Below are positions 1-6,365 of a stretch of 12,044 bases of DNA, piece after piece. The notes beneath the pieces were generated by a model. That model was not told the DNA's origin. It did no database searches and saw only the letters and a program-made list of their open reading frames with translations. The stretch is from the NCBI GenBank assembly GCA_015222065.1, contig JADFUQ010000204.1, positions 1 to 12,044 on the forward strand, in the 5' to 3' direction. The stretch is from Bacteroidota bacterium (lineage in GTDB: Bacteria > Bacteroidota > Bacteroidia > Bacteroidales > VadinHA17). The first letter of the stretch is position 1; each line of letters begins with the position of its first letter. The translations under genes and the position numbers were made by a program.

Positions 1-1500
1 CTTACATCAGGAGTTGAATATCATTTTGCTATATATAAATATAATGATGCCGATAAATGTTATAATACAACATTACCTGCAACTGGTAATGCTACAACAA
101 CAGGAACATGTTCTTATTGTCCTTCTATATACTCAAAACAAACTGATGATTGGATAACTAATGTTACATTTAACACAATTAATAATAATAGCGAACAAGA
201 TGGTACTAACAGTTATGGAGATTATACGGCTCAATCAACTGATGTAGTGCAAAATTCTTCTTATAACCTGTCTGTAAGTTTTACATCATCGGGATATACA
301 GAACATGTTTGGGCATGGTTTGATTGGAACCAAAATTGTGATTTTAATGATGCGGGCGAAGCTTACGATTTAGGTGATGGTATTGATGCAACATTAACTC
401 TGTCAATATCTATCCCGGCAAGTGCTTCTCTTGGTACAACAAGAATGAGAATTGTTGAAAAATATAATACAGATCCTTCATCATGTAATTCAGGTACCTA
501 TGGCGAAACAGAAGATTATACTATCAATGTAACTTCTTCTGGCATAACTCCAACTGCAACTATTTCTACTACTCCTGGTTGTTTTACCGGAACAGTGCGT
601 GTAAGCTCCGACCTAACGGGTACTCAAACTTTCTATTTGTACAATTCTGATGGAACTACTGAAATAGCTAACAGTGGAGCAATTGATGCTACTTATTATG
701 ATTTCACAGGACAAAGCAATGGAATATATACAGGAAAAGTTGATAAAGCAGGAAATATGTCAAATCTTTCAAGTCAAGTTACTCTTACAAATCTCAATAA
801 TCCAACAGCTTCTACTTTGGTAACTGCAACACAAACAGTAATTTGTTCAGACTCTTCTACCTGCTTATCATATACAGGTGGTTCAGGTACTACTTTTGGT
901 TGGTACACTGCTTCTTGCGGAGGAACATCAGTAGGTACCGGAAACAATCTTACTGTTTCACCAACAACTACAACTACTTATTATGGACGTTGGGAAAACT
1001 CTTGCGGAAACTCTACTTGCGAAACCGTTGAAATTACTGTTAATATTGTAGATGTGTCAGTAACTGAAAACGGAATTACATTAACAGCAAATGCTATAGG
1101 AGTAAGCTACCAGTGGATAGATTGTAATAATAATATGCCTATTACAGGAGAAACAAACATAAGCTTTACACCTACTGTGAACGGTGATTACGCAGTGATT
1201 GTTAATGATGGTATATGTTCTGATACATCAATGTGTTATAATGTTATAGTAAACAGTATATCAGAAATACAAATTAGCGGTGTTAAAATATTCCCAAACC
1301 CAACAACCGGAAAAATAACAATTGAAGGTATAAATATCGAAATGATAGAAGTTCTAAATATTGAAGGTCAAATTATTGAACAAATAGAAGTAGAAAAAGA
1401 CAAAACGGATATTGACCTAAGTTCTCTATCGAAAGGTGTATATTTTGTTAAAGTAATCACAAATAAAGGCATTGAAATTAAAAAAATAGTGGTTGAATAA
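1..1500 (+). CDS. T9SS-secreted GEVED/Ig-like repeat protein, 3' part only
   Basis: The frame is open from base 1, so the gene starts left of the window; an internal GTG at 247 is not a credible start. About 499 residues are visible. The first residues (LTSGVEYHFAIYKY) look like the end of a fibronectin-III-like or lamin-tail-associated segment. About nt 130-540 is a GEVED domain (DDWITNV..., WAWFDWNQNCDFNDAGE, then GETEDYTINV at its end). Then come Ig-like SprB-type repeats: one with GGTSVGTGNNLTVSPTTTTTYY (about nt 890-1050) and one with YQWIDCNNN...FTPTVNGDYAVIV (about nt 1060-1250). From nt ~1275 the protein ends in a T9SS type A sorting domain (KIFPNPTTGKITIEG ... LSKGVYFVKV...KKIVVE). 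Known for this family: export across the outer membrane by T9SS and surface attachment or release. The cargo function is unknown. No catalytic domain is visible in this part. Confidence 0.9.
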   Translation, partial: LTSGVEYHFAIYKYNDADKCYNTTLPATGNATTTGTCSYCPSIYSKQTDDWITNVTFNTINNNSEQDGTNSYGDYTAQSTDVVQNSSYNLSVSFTSSGYTEHVWAWFDWNQNCDFNDAGEAYDLGDGIDATLTLSISIPASASLGTTRMRIVEKYNTDPSSCNSGTYGETEDYTINVTSSGITPTATISTTPGCFTGTVRVSSDLTGTQTFYLYNSDGTTEIANSGAIDATYYDFTGQSNGIYTGKVDKAGNMSNLSSQVTLTNLNNPTASTLVTATQTVICSDSSTCLSYTGGSGTTFGWYTASCGGTSVGTGNNLTVSPTTTTTYYGRWENSCGNSTCETVEITVNIVDVSVTENGITLTANAIGVSYQWIDCNNNMPITGETNISFTPTVNGDYAVIVNDGICSDTSMCYNVIVNSISEIQISGVKIFPNPTTGKITIEGINIEMIEVLNIEGQIIEQIEVEKDKTDIDLSSLSKGVYFVKVITNKGIEIKKIVVE

Positions 1501-1501
1501 A

Positions 1502-1613
1502 CCAACCCTTCGCAGTAAAGCATTTTGGCAGGTCGCAAAGCTTTCACACAGACCAAACCTGCCAAAGAGCTTTCTTGTACCAACACACGGAAAGACGAGA
1601 AATTACGTTGGAG
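1502..1613. repeat. attC-like hairpin H1, first of three in gene-free stretch 1501-1894
   Basis: The 394 bp between the T9SS gene and the toxin remnant hold no convincing gene. They consist largely of three successive imperfect inverted repeats. In H1, AAAGC (1517-1521) plus TTTGGCAGGT (1524-1533) pair with ACCTGCCAAA (1557-1566) plus GCTTT (1569-1573). That makes 15 bp with one 2x2 internal loop (AT/GA). An outer CCAAC (1502-1506) can pair with GTTGG (1607-1611). It starts right after the stop codon at 1500, so a terminator was considered, but no T-tract follows the stem. The GTT-ended outer box resembles the R' box of an integron attC site; this reading is inference. Confidence 0.45.
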
Positions 1614-1742
1614 AACATCGGCTCAAAAACAAGCGGGCGATAAGTGCTAATATGAAACGAATTGCAATAAATAAACAATGGTACTTGTTGATACGGAAGT
1701 GGGTTAAATTGCCCGCCAATTTTTAGCCGTAGCCGTTGTGCC
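1614..1742. repeat. attC-like hairpin H2
   Basis: The left arm is CGGCT (1619-1623), a single unpaired C (1624), AAAAA (1625-1629), CAA, then GCGGGCGAT (1633-1641). The right arm is ATTGCCCGC (1708-1716), CAA, TTTTT (1720-1724) and AGCCG (1725-1729). That is 19 paired bases with one G.T, a symmetric CAA/CAA internal loop and one extrahelical C. Outside it, AAC (1614-1616) faces GTT (1735-1737), separated from the stem by an unpaired AT/TAGCC spacer. This matches the attC plan of R boxes, unpaired central spacer, L boxes with an extrahelical base, and a variable terminal loop. No ORF fits inside as a believable gene. Confidence 0.5.
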
Positions 1743-1747
1743 TAATT

Positions 1748-1875
1748 GCTGTAACGATTATGCTAACCGGCTGAACCGCCAAGAGCAACATTTCTGATTT
1801 ATGTAATTCCACAAAGTATTCTCAAGTGGAAATAATGAACCGCGGTTCAGTCCGCGTTCAGCATTTTGTTATGTC
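1748..1875. repeat. attC-like hairpin H3 with three extrahelical bases
   Basis: The left arm at 1760-1779 reads ATGCT AAC CGG CTGAACCGC without interruption. The right arm at 1842-1864 reads GCGGTTCAG, T, CCG, C, GTT, C, AGCAT. All 20 left-arm bases pair, leaving single unpaired bases T1851, C1855 and C1859, all on one strand and exactly four bases apart. Outside lies an unpaired spacer (GATT 1756-1759 against TTT 1865-1867), then TAAC (1752-1755) paired with GTTA (1868-1871), extendable by two wobble pairs. This is the canonical attC layout. The terminal part contains a small TTCCAC/GTGGAA stem (1807-1812/1826-1831). The toxin remnant's stop codon lies only about 20 bp beyond its right edge. 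Confidence 0.6.
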
Positions 1876-1894
1876 AACTTTTTTAATTTTTGAG

Positions 1895-2242
1895 CTAATC
1901 CCAAACAGTTGAGACGTATTTTGATGCTTCGATCTTTGGATCATTTGTGATCAATATAAAGTTTTTGAAGAATGCAGTTCCTGCAATTAATCTATCATGT
2001 AACTCTGGGATATCATCAATCTCAAAACTCTTTTCAGTAATAGCTTCAGTCAATGCTTCTATCTGAATAGAAGCATATTTGGTATAATATGCTTTTGCGT
2101 GCTGAAGGTTGGTTTCACTTCTTTGCTTTTCCGAAAGATACCCAATTTCTGTTAAAACAGTAGCTGGAATATATTCGGGAATAACTTGATGCACTAAATG
2201 CATTTCATTTCCAAATAATTGGATTATGCCAGGATCTTGTTC
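1895..2242 (-). pseudogene. PIN-domain toxin (VapC-type) remnant, 5'-truncated
   Basis: The minus-strand frame ending at 1895 gives a PIN-like C-terminal three quarters: IPATVLTEIGYLSEKQR, then DDIPELHDRLIAGTAFFKNFILITNDPKI and KYVSTVW. The second conserved acid (E of TEIGYL) and the later acids (D of ELHDRLI, D of TNDPKI) are present. The N-terminal strand with the first catalytic Asp (the usual DTxxL start) is missing. Upstream of about 2242 the same open frame continues to an ATG at 2479, but that stretch is antisense to a receiver-domain fragment, so the 194-residue ORF is a chimera. VapC toxins are PIN-fold endoribonucleases normally paired with a VapB antitoxin; no antitoxin is visible here. 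Without the first Asp it is very unlikely to be active. The right boundary is approximate. Confidence 0.65.
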
Positions 2243-2293
2243 CGTAAAGCTTTTGATTTGGAAGTAACGCAAAATAAAGCTTACTTGTATTTC

Positions 2294-2443
2294 CAGCCCG
2301 ATGTAAAAGCGATAGTATCCAGCGGCTATGCCGATGATCCGATCATGGCTGATTTCAAGCAGTGGGGGCTTAGAGCCGTTGTCTCCAAACCTTGTACAAT
2401 CGATGAACTGCAAAAAGTACTGCACAATCTCTTTATACCTTGA
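2294..2443 (+). pseudogene. Response-regulator receiver domain remnant (end of a hybrid histidine kinase)
   Basis: Plus-strand codons from about 2294 read QPDVKAIVSSGYADDP, then MADFKQWGLRAVVSKPCTIDELQKVLHNLF and a stop. This is the C-terminal half of a CheY-like receiver domain: the IVSSGY strand with the conserved Ser/Thr-type position, the KP motif with the conserved Lys (VVSKP), and the last helix. Such sequences usually end hybrid PAS/histidine kinases. The phospho-acceptor Asp and everything before it are absent. The open frame extends left to an ATG at 2219, but those codons do not resemble a receiver domain and overlap the PIN remnant on the other strand. It lies tail-to-tail with the ABC permease 42 bp away and may have arrived on the same fragment (inference). 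Confidence 0.65.
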
Positions 2444-2484
2444 GTATTTGGCGGAACTTTGATTGTCGATATGAGACACAGGCT

Positions 2485-3702
2485 TCAGGCGTTTTTCAGA
2501 CTATGAATAATTTCTGCGAAACCCGGTCTTTTACCATGCATTAACATATTCATCCTGAAAATCTTTATAGAGAGGAATAGTCCCCCTATAATGGAAAGCA
2601 CTAATACCCCGATACTGGTAATGATTTGCCATAAATGGATATCCGACCCTCCCAACCTCAACATGGTCTGAACAGGGGCGGTGATGGGGAATATCGTCAG
2701 CACAACCCAAATGGAACTGTTCGGGAAGGCAATATATAATGAGGAAAGCCAGAGCGGCGCAAAGCTCGTAAGAGTATAGAACATAGATAACTCGCCTCCT
2801 TCCCGGGCATTGGAACTGATAGCGCCGATGCCGATGGAGAGAACGGCGAATAGCAGATAGCCTAAAATGAAATAAACAATTCCCAGGATAAGGAAGTTGC
2901 CGGGTATCTGAATATTGCTCATAAATCCGCCGAAAGAGGATGAAGCCAGGTTTAATAATAGTGGTGCTGAGATCAACCATACCAGTACCTGCAGCAGCCC
3001 GGCGGTACCCAATGCTAAAACTTTGCTGATGAGCAATTGGCGAATGGAAACCGAGGAAAACAATACTTCAATGAGGCGGCTTTCCTTTTCCTCTCCTAAC
3101 CCGCTGATTAAGGAAGTAGCGCCAAACATAAGGGCCAAACCCAGCAGAAGGGAGAAAACACCGGGGATAATGAGATTACCAAAATTGCTTTGTTCAAGTG
3201 CTATATCTCCCTTTTCGCTGACACGGGTGACTTCCAGGTTCAGAGGAGAAACAATCAAGGTGACTATGTCCGGTGGCACCTTATCTTTCAGGAGGTTCCC
3301 AGTAAGGAAACTTTTGATCATGGATGCTGTAGTCGGAGGAGTAATGAGCTCTTTTTCAAGGGTGTATCGTTGAATTATCCCGGAGGATGTGTAATCCGAC
3401 GGGATGATGATATATTCCGTAACATCCTTTCTAACCAGAGCTTGGTTGGCATCCTCCTTCGATGCAAAAGGGACCAGCCTCGTATAGCCCTGAGTGGTTT
3501 GATTTTCAAATATTCCGACTTCATCCACATAACCTATGACCTGTATTACATCTTCCGGAGGTTCGGACAAGGTTGTTACCAATGCAATAATTCCAATTCC
3601 CAAAAGGGCTATTACCGGTACGATAAGGGTCATAATAATCCAGCTGATCCTCTTGATTGTATGTAGAAATTCATGTTTGAATATCAAATAGGTTTTATTC
3701 AT
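2485..3702 (-). CDS. ABC-2 type (NatB-like) exporter permease
   Basis: A 405-residue integral membrane protein, second gene of a two-gene operon. One membrane segment lies near the N-terminus (about residues 22-44). A large extracytoplasmic domain follows (about 45-175). Then come about five or six helices between 176 and 381 (for example 176-200, 224-250, 266-290, 302-325, 357-380). This is the NatB/ABC2_membrane_3 arrangement. The motif EEKESRLIEVLFSSVS (about 204-219) before the second helix block is the cytoplasmic coupling segment typical of the family. Its start overlaps the end of the ATPase gene by 8 bp, implying translational coupling, and it has an AGGAGG site 5 nt before ATG. The transported compound cannot be read from sequence; relatives export Na+, peptides or drugs. 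From memory the sequence is closest to Chloroflexota/archaeal-type permeases, which needs a search. Confidence 0.9.
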   Translation of the reverse strand: MNKTYLIFKHEFLHTIKRISWIIMTLIVPVIALLGIGIIALVTTLSEPPEDVIQVIGYVDEVGIFENQTTQGYTRLVPFASKEDANQALVRKDVTEYIIIPSDYTSSGIIQRYTLEKELITPPTTASMIKSFLTGNLLKDKVPPDIVTLIVSPLNLEVTRVSEKGDIALEQSNFGNLIIPGVFSLLLGLALMFGATSLISGLGEEKESRLIEVLFSSVSIRQLLISKVLALGTAGLLQVLVWLISAPLLLNLASSSFGGFMSNIQIPGNFLILGIVYFILGYLLFAVLSIGIGAISSNAREGGELSMFYTLTSFAPLWLSSLYIAFPNSSIWVVLTIFPITAPVQTMLRLGGSDIHLWQIITSIGVLVLSIIGGLFLSIKIFRMNMLMHGKRPGFAEIIHSLKNA

Positions 3703-4591
3703 GATTTCCTCCTGCTATATTCAGAAATATTTCATTTAGGGATGGTGTTGTGATTTCAAAGCGGTTAATGGCTATTCCGTGATCCCGTAATTGATCAAGG
3801 ATGATCTGCGGCGTTGTGTCCGGTGCCAGGACCAATTCAACAGAACCTTTATTGAACTTTTTATCAATCACCCCAGGTAGGTCACCGATTTCTCCCTCAA
3901 CATTCACCTGGACCGAATTTTTACTGAATCTTGCCCTGGTTTCCTTTAAATCACCGTAAAGGACGGCCTGGCCTTGGTTTATCATCAGTACACGGTCGCA
4001 GAGTTCCTCGACTTTATTCATTTGGTGTGTGCTCAGAATAATGGCTTTCCCTTCGTCCCTTAAATTGCCGATTATGTTCCTTATAATTTCTGTGTTTACG
4101 GGATCCAGGCCGGAGAAGGGCTCATCCAGAATGATCAACTTCGGGTCGTGAATGATAGTGACGATAAACTGGATAATCTGTCCCATACCCTTACTCATTT
4201 CCTTGTTTTTCATCTTTTTACTTTCGAGCATGCCTGTTCGCTGGAGTAATACATTAGCTTTTTTTTCGGCCGTGACTTTATCCATTCCTTTTAAGGAGGC
4301 AAGGTAAAGGATAAGGTCAATGGCGGTTAATTTTTTATACAATCCCCTCTCTTCAGGCAGGTAACCAATTTGATTTTTACAGGCTTCATTCATCGGATGA
4401 CCGAAGATTTTCACTTCACCAGAATCGGGTTTCATAAAATCTAAAATTATTTTTATGGTGCTGCTTTTACCCGCACCATTGGGCCCGATAAGACCCAGTA
4501 TCTCTCCAGGATCGACGGAAAAGGTTAAATCCTTCACCGCGGTCTTGCCGGCGTAGGATTTGTATAAGTGGTGTACTGCAACCGCTGTCAT
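3695..4591 (-). CDS. ABC transporter ATP-binding protein (NatA-like)
   Basis: A 298-residue cytoplasmic ATPase that would drive the neighbouring permease. Visible motifs are Walker A GPNGAGKS (36-43), the YLPEERGLY Q-loop region (78-86, Glu in place of Gln as often in this subfamily), the degenerate signature MSKGMGQ (132-138; the subfamily usually has LSKGMQQ), Walker B LIILDEP (152-158), the SGLDP D-loop, and the switch His in STHQM (H189). The C-terminal 85 residues form the small accessory (DUF4162-like) domain seen in NatA/YhaQ-type proteins. It is the first gene of the operon, with ATG at 4591 preceded by a weak AAGGG. It diverges from the intI pseudogene across a 220-bp AT-rich spacer. 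All residues needed for ATP hydrolysis appear intact, so the exporter may be functional even though its surroundings are decayed. Confidence 0.93.
   Translation of the reverse strand: MTAVAVHHLYKSYAGKTAVKDLTFSVDPGEILGLIGPNGAGKSSTIKIILDFMKPDSGEVKIFGHPMNEACKNQIGYLPEERGLYKKLTAIDLILYLASLKGMDKVTAEKKANVLLQRTGMLESKKMKNKEMSKGMGQIIQFIVTIIHDPKLIILDEPFSGLDPVNTEIIRNIIGNLRDEGKAIILSTHQMNKVEELCDRVLMINQGQAVLYGDLKETRARFSKNSVQVNVEGEIGDLPGVIDKKFNKGSVELVLAPDTTPQIILDQLRDHGIAINRFEITTPSLNEIFLNIAGGNHE
3708..3713 (-). promoter_or_regulatory. Strong Shine-Dalgarno site of the ABC permease
   Basis: Read on the minus strand, AGGAGG stands 5 nt before the permease ATG, inside the end of the ATPase gene. It fixes the permease start. 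Bacteroidota genes rarely carry such a full-length SD, and the neighbouring genes here do not, so it hints at an outside origin for the operon. Confidence 0.7.
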
Positions 4592-4811
4592 ATGATAGGC
4601 CCTTACTTTTTAATTGAATTAAGTGTACATGGATTAGAGAACATTGTTAATTTAAAACCGGATAACAATCAATTTGGTATTTGAACATTTGGGATAACAT
4701 ATATTCTACTGCCAATATCGGCATTATAACAAACATATAACATATTATACAGAAAATCAACAATTATATATTCGCAGTATAACATGATATATAATAGCAG
4801 ATTGTGGCTAA
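4592..4811. promoter_or_regulatory. Divergent spacer with phased (G/T)ATAACA heptamers; candidate attI/promoter region
   Basis: A very AT-rich spacer between the exporter operon and intI. Five heptamers GATAACA/TATAACA lie in one orientation, starting at 4661, 4693, 4725, 4736 and 4778. The steps of 32, 32, 11 and 42 bp are all near whole helical turns. A near-palindrome TGCC-AATATC-GGCA lies at 4710-4723. In integrons the integrase-binding attI site and divergent promoters occupy this position, and IntI sites end in AAC, so this is a reasonable attI candidate. Chance in AT-rich DNA is not excluded. Several TATAAT-like hexamers occur, but no single promoter can be fixed. Confidence 0.35.
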
Positions 4812-5573
4812 ATGCAGCATAATATATTAAATTTGCAGGAATATGTGTTTAATTATCTACAGATGAAAGGATCGAAGTTTTTAGACCATGTCAGGGAGGT
4901 AATTCGCACAAATCATTTCAGCTACAGTACAGAGAAGACTTATATCATTTGGCTTTACCGGTTTATCATCTTTCATAATAAAGAACATCCGAAAGATATG
5001 GGTACGAAAGAGATATCGGAATTCCTCACCTATCTGGCAGTTGAAAGAAAGGTTTCAGCTTCTACACAAAACCAGGCATTAAATGCATTGGCTTTTGTAT
5101 ATAAAAAAGTGTTAAAAATAACGCTGGATGATTTTGACTTTAAGCACGCAAAGATAGGAAAACGCTTGCCTGTCGTGTTCAGTCGCGATGAGATTATTAT
5201 ACGGGGTGGTAAAGGAAATAATGACCGGAGGACTTTACTTTCACGCCTGTTAATACCACAATTGAAAAGACAAATAGAAAAGTCAAAGATCAAATTGGAA
5301 GAAAATATGCTGGTAAAAGAATTTAAAGGGACTTCTATATCAGAAGCATTGGAAAGAAAGTACCCGAATGCATCTAAAGAATTGGCCTGGAAATATATTT
5401 CCCCCTCCAGGAAACCTGCAATTGACCCACGTTCGGGAAAATTGAAACAACACTGTCGCCATGAAAGTTTTTTACAAAAAACAGTGAAAAATGCAATCAG
5501 AAATGCAGAGATAACTAAAATTGTGAGGCTGTATAATACAGCTTTAATTGACACGCCAAGGGCTGCCACATAA
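4812..5573 (+). pseudogene. intI: Integron integrase (IntI), internally deleted and C-terminally truncated
   Basis: The 253-residue frame begins with a normal tyrosine-recombinase SAM-like N-terminal domain (about 19-110, YSTEKTYIIWLYRFIIFHNK, VSASTQNQALNAL); Met18 at 4863 may be the real start. After VVFSRDE (127, nt 5192) about 50 residues present in other IntI proteins are missing. They include the segment with the first catalytic Arg (GxGLRxxE). The frame resumes in IIIRGGKGNNDR, keeping the strand with the catalytic Lys. The IntI-only insert is clear: ALERKYPNA (179-187), WKY, IDPRSGK (204-210), then LQKTVKNAIRNAEITK. After residue 236 (nt ~5520) homology stops, and the HTFRHSFATHLL and GH...Tyr parts are gone. 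It lacks the first Arg, the second Arg and the nucleophilic Tyr, so it cannot recombine DNA. The frame itself has no internal stop, suggesting recent loss. Confidence 0.85.
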
Positions 5574-5829
5574 CCCCACACAAGATCCTTGTCTTTGTCA
5601 AATGAAAGTACCCTCACTTTACTTACCGCAAATCCGCCGGCAGTCGGACAGGCTGTCTGCACTCGCAACGGCTCGCATCATTCCTCAAGAAGTCAATGCA
5701 TAACAGTTAATTCCTTTCTCCTAAGTAAAGTTAATCATGTTTTTTAGTGGCTTACAAGATAGGATTTGATACACATGTGCCAATACTACTTTGGGTTTGT
5801 TGTTTTTTAGTGTAATTTTATCATACAAA
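5574..5829. other. Gene-free stretch after intI remnant
   Basis: No credible gene is seen. Bases 5520-5700 after the IntI break are more GC-rich and do not encode the missing IntI end in any plus frame. GCATAAC at 5698-5704 is an imperfect inverted match to GTTATGTGC at 5882-5890, a wider pairing than the attC-like fold listed next. From 5700 to 5829 the DNA is AT-rich and featureless apart from that. Confidence 0.5.
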
Positions 5830-5890
5830 ATAACAGCGATTAAAACTATATGAAAAATAATGGCAATGCTATTAGCTAATCGTTATGTGC
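5830..5890 (+). repeat. attC-like fold H4 upstream of small membrane gene
   Basis: ATAAC (5830-5834), unpaired AGC, then GATTA (5838-5842) pair with TAATC (5877-5881) and GTTAT (5882-5886). The 10-bp stem has one 3-nt bulge on the left arm. The loop contains the perfect palindrome ATTAGCTAAT (5871-5880). The right end GTTATGTGC resembles the right ends of H2 (GTTGTGCC) and H3 (GTTATGTC). A gene starts 32 bp after it, as expected if GTTATGTGC marks a cassette boundary (inference). Confidence 0.4.
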
Positions 5891-5921
5891 AATCAAAGAA
5901 TATTAATTAAATGATAATATC

Positions 5922-6311
5922 ATGGGCCACTTAAAAAAAACTATTTTACCGATCTTACTAACTGGGATTTGGCTTAACATCTCTGGAACTATTAAATGGA
6001 TATTCTTTATAGAATCATATTGGATTGAAAAATACAAAAATATGAAGCTTGTTTTTCCAACTGAACTCATTAATAATATTACATGGATGATTTGGGGATT
6101 CTTGTTTGCCACTACGATATTCATACTCTCAAAGAAATTCAATCTAATACAAACAACTCTAATATCATGGTTTGTGGCATATGTAATGATGTGGGTAATT
6201 GTTTGGAATGTAGGTGTATTACCAACTGGAATGTTATGGATAAATGTTCCATTGAGTTTATTTGAAGCATTTATTGGTGCATTAATCTGTAAAAGATTAT
6301 CAAATAAATAA
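5922..6311 (+). CDS. Small four-helix membrane protein, cassette-like
   Basis: A 129-residue, strongly hydrophobic protein of no recognised function. Likely membrane segments are at about residues 8-30, 50-70, 75-98 and 103-123. A short soluble loop (ESYWIEKYKNMKLVFP, 31-46) follows the first helix, and a Lys/Arg-rich tail (CKRLSNK) suggests a cytoplasmic C-terminus. The third and fourth segments carry the striking pattern MMWVIVWNVGVLP and PLSLFEAFIGALIC. The ATG at 5922 is chosen because it opens the hydrophobic reading; an ATG at 5911 is in another frame. No SD is seen. It has no operon partner, lies directly behind the attC-like fold, and is the only intact small gene in the integron-like region, so it may be a captured cassette gene. 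It resembles uncharacterised small membrane proteins found singly in many environmental bacteria (from memory). Confidence 0.75.
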   Translation: MGHLKKTILPILLTGIWLNISGTIKWIFFIESYWIEKYKNMKLVFPTELINNITWMIWGFLFATTIFILSKKFNLIQTTLISWFVAYVMMWVIVWNVGVLPTGMLWINVPLSLFEAFIGALICKRLSNK

Positions 6312-6325
6312 GAAAACCTTAAAAC

Positions 6326-6342
6326 CGCTTTGATTTAAAGCG
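6326..6342. terminator. Short hairpin after membrane gene
   Basis: CGCTTT (6326-6331), a GATTT loop and AAAGCG (6337-6342) form a perfect 6-bp stem 15 bp after the stop codon. There is no T-tract, so termination activity is doubtful. Confidence 0.3.
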
Positions 6343-6365
6343 ACATAGAAATAAGGAATTACAAA

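Noticed and set aside
1517..1573. H1 as a Rho-independent terminator of the T9SS gene
   Set aside because: The stem is long, but it has a 23-nt loop and no T-tract follows on either strand, so the attC-like reading is preferred.
1493..1726. 77-residue plus ORF after the T9SS gene
   Set aside because: It runs through the arms of hairpins H1 and H2; the composition follows the inverted repeats and no family is seen.
2531..3666. Several ORFs of 149-158 residues within the ABC permease region on both strands
   Set aside because: All lie over a well-supported permease frame with membrane-protein content; their own translations are rich in Arg/Ser/Cys and unrelated to any family.
5030..5668. 212-residue minus-strand ORF opposite the intI remnant
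   Set aside because: It is antisense to clear IntI-coding sequence and has no recognisable domain; a shadow ORF.
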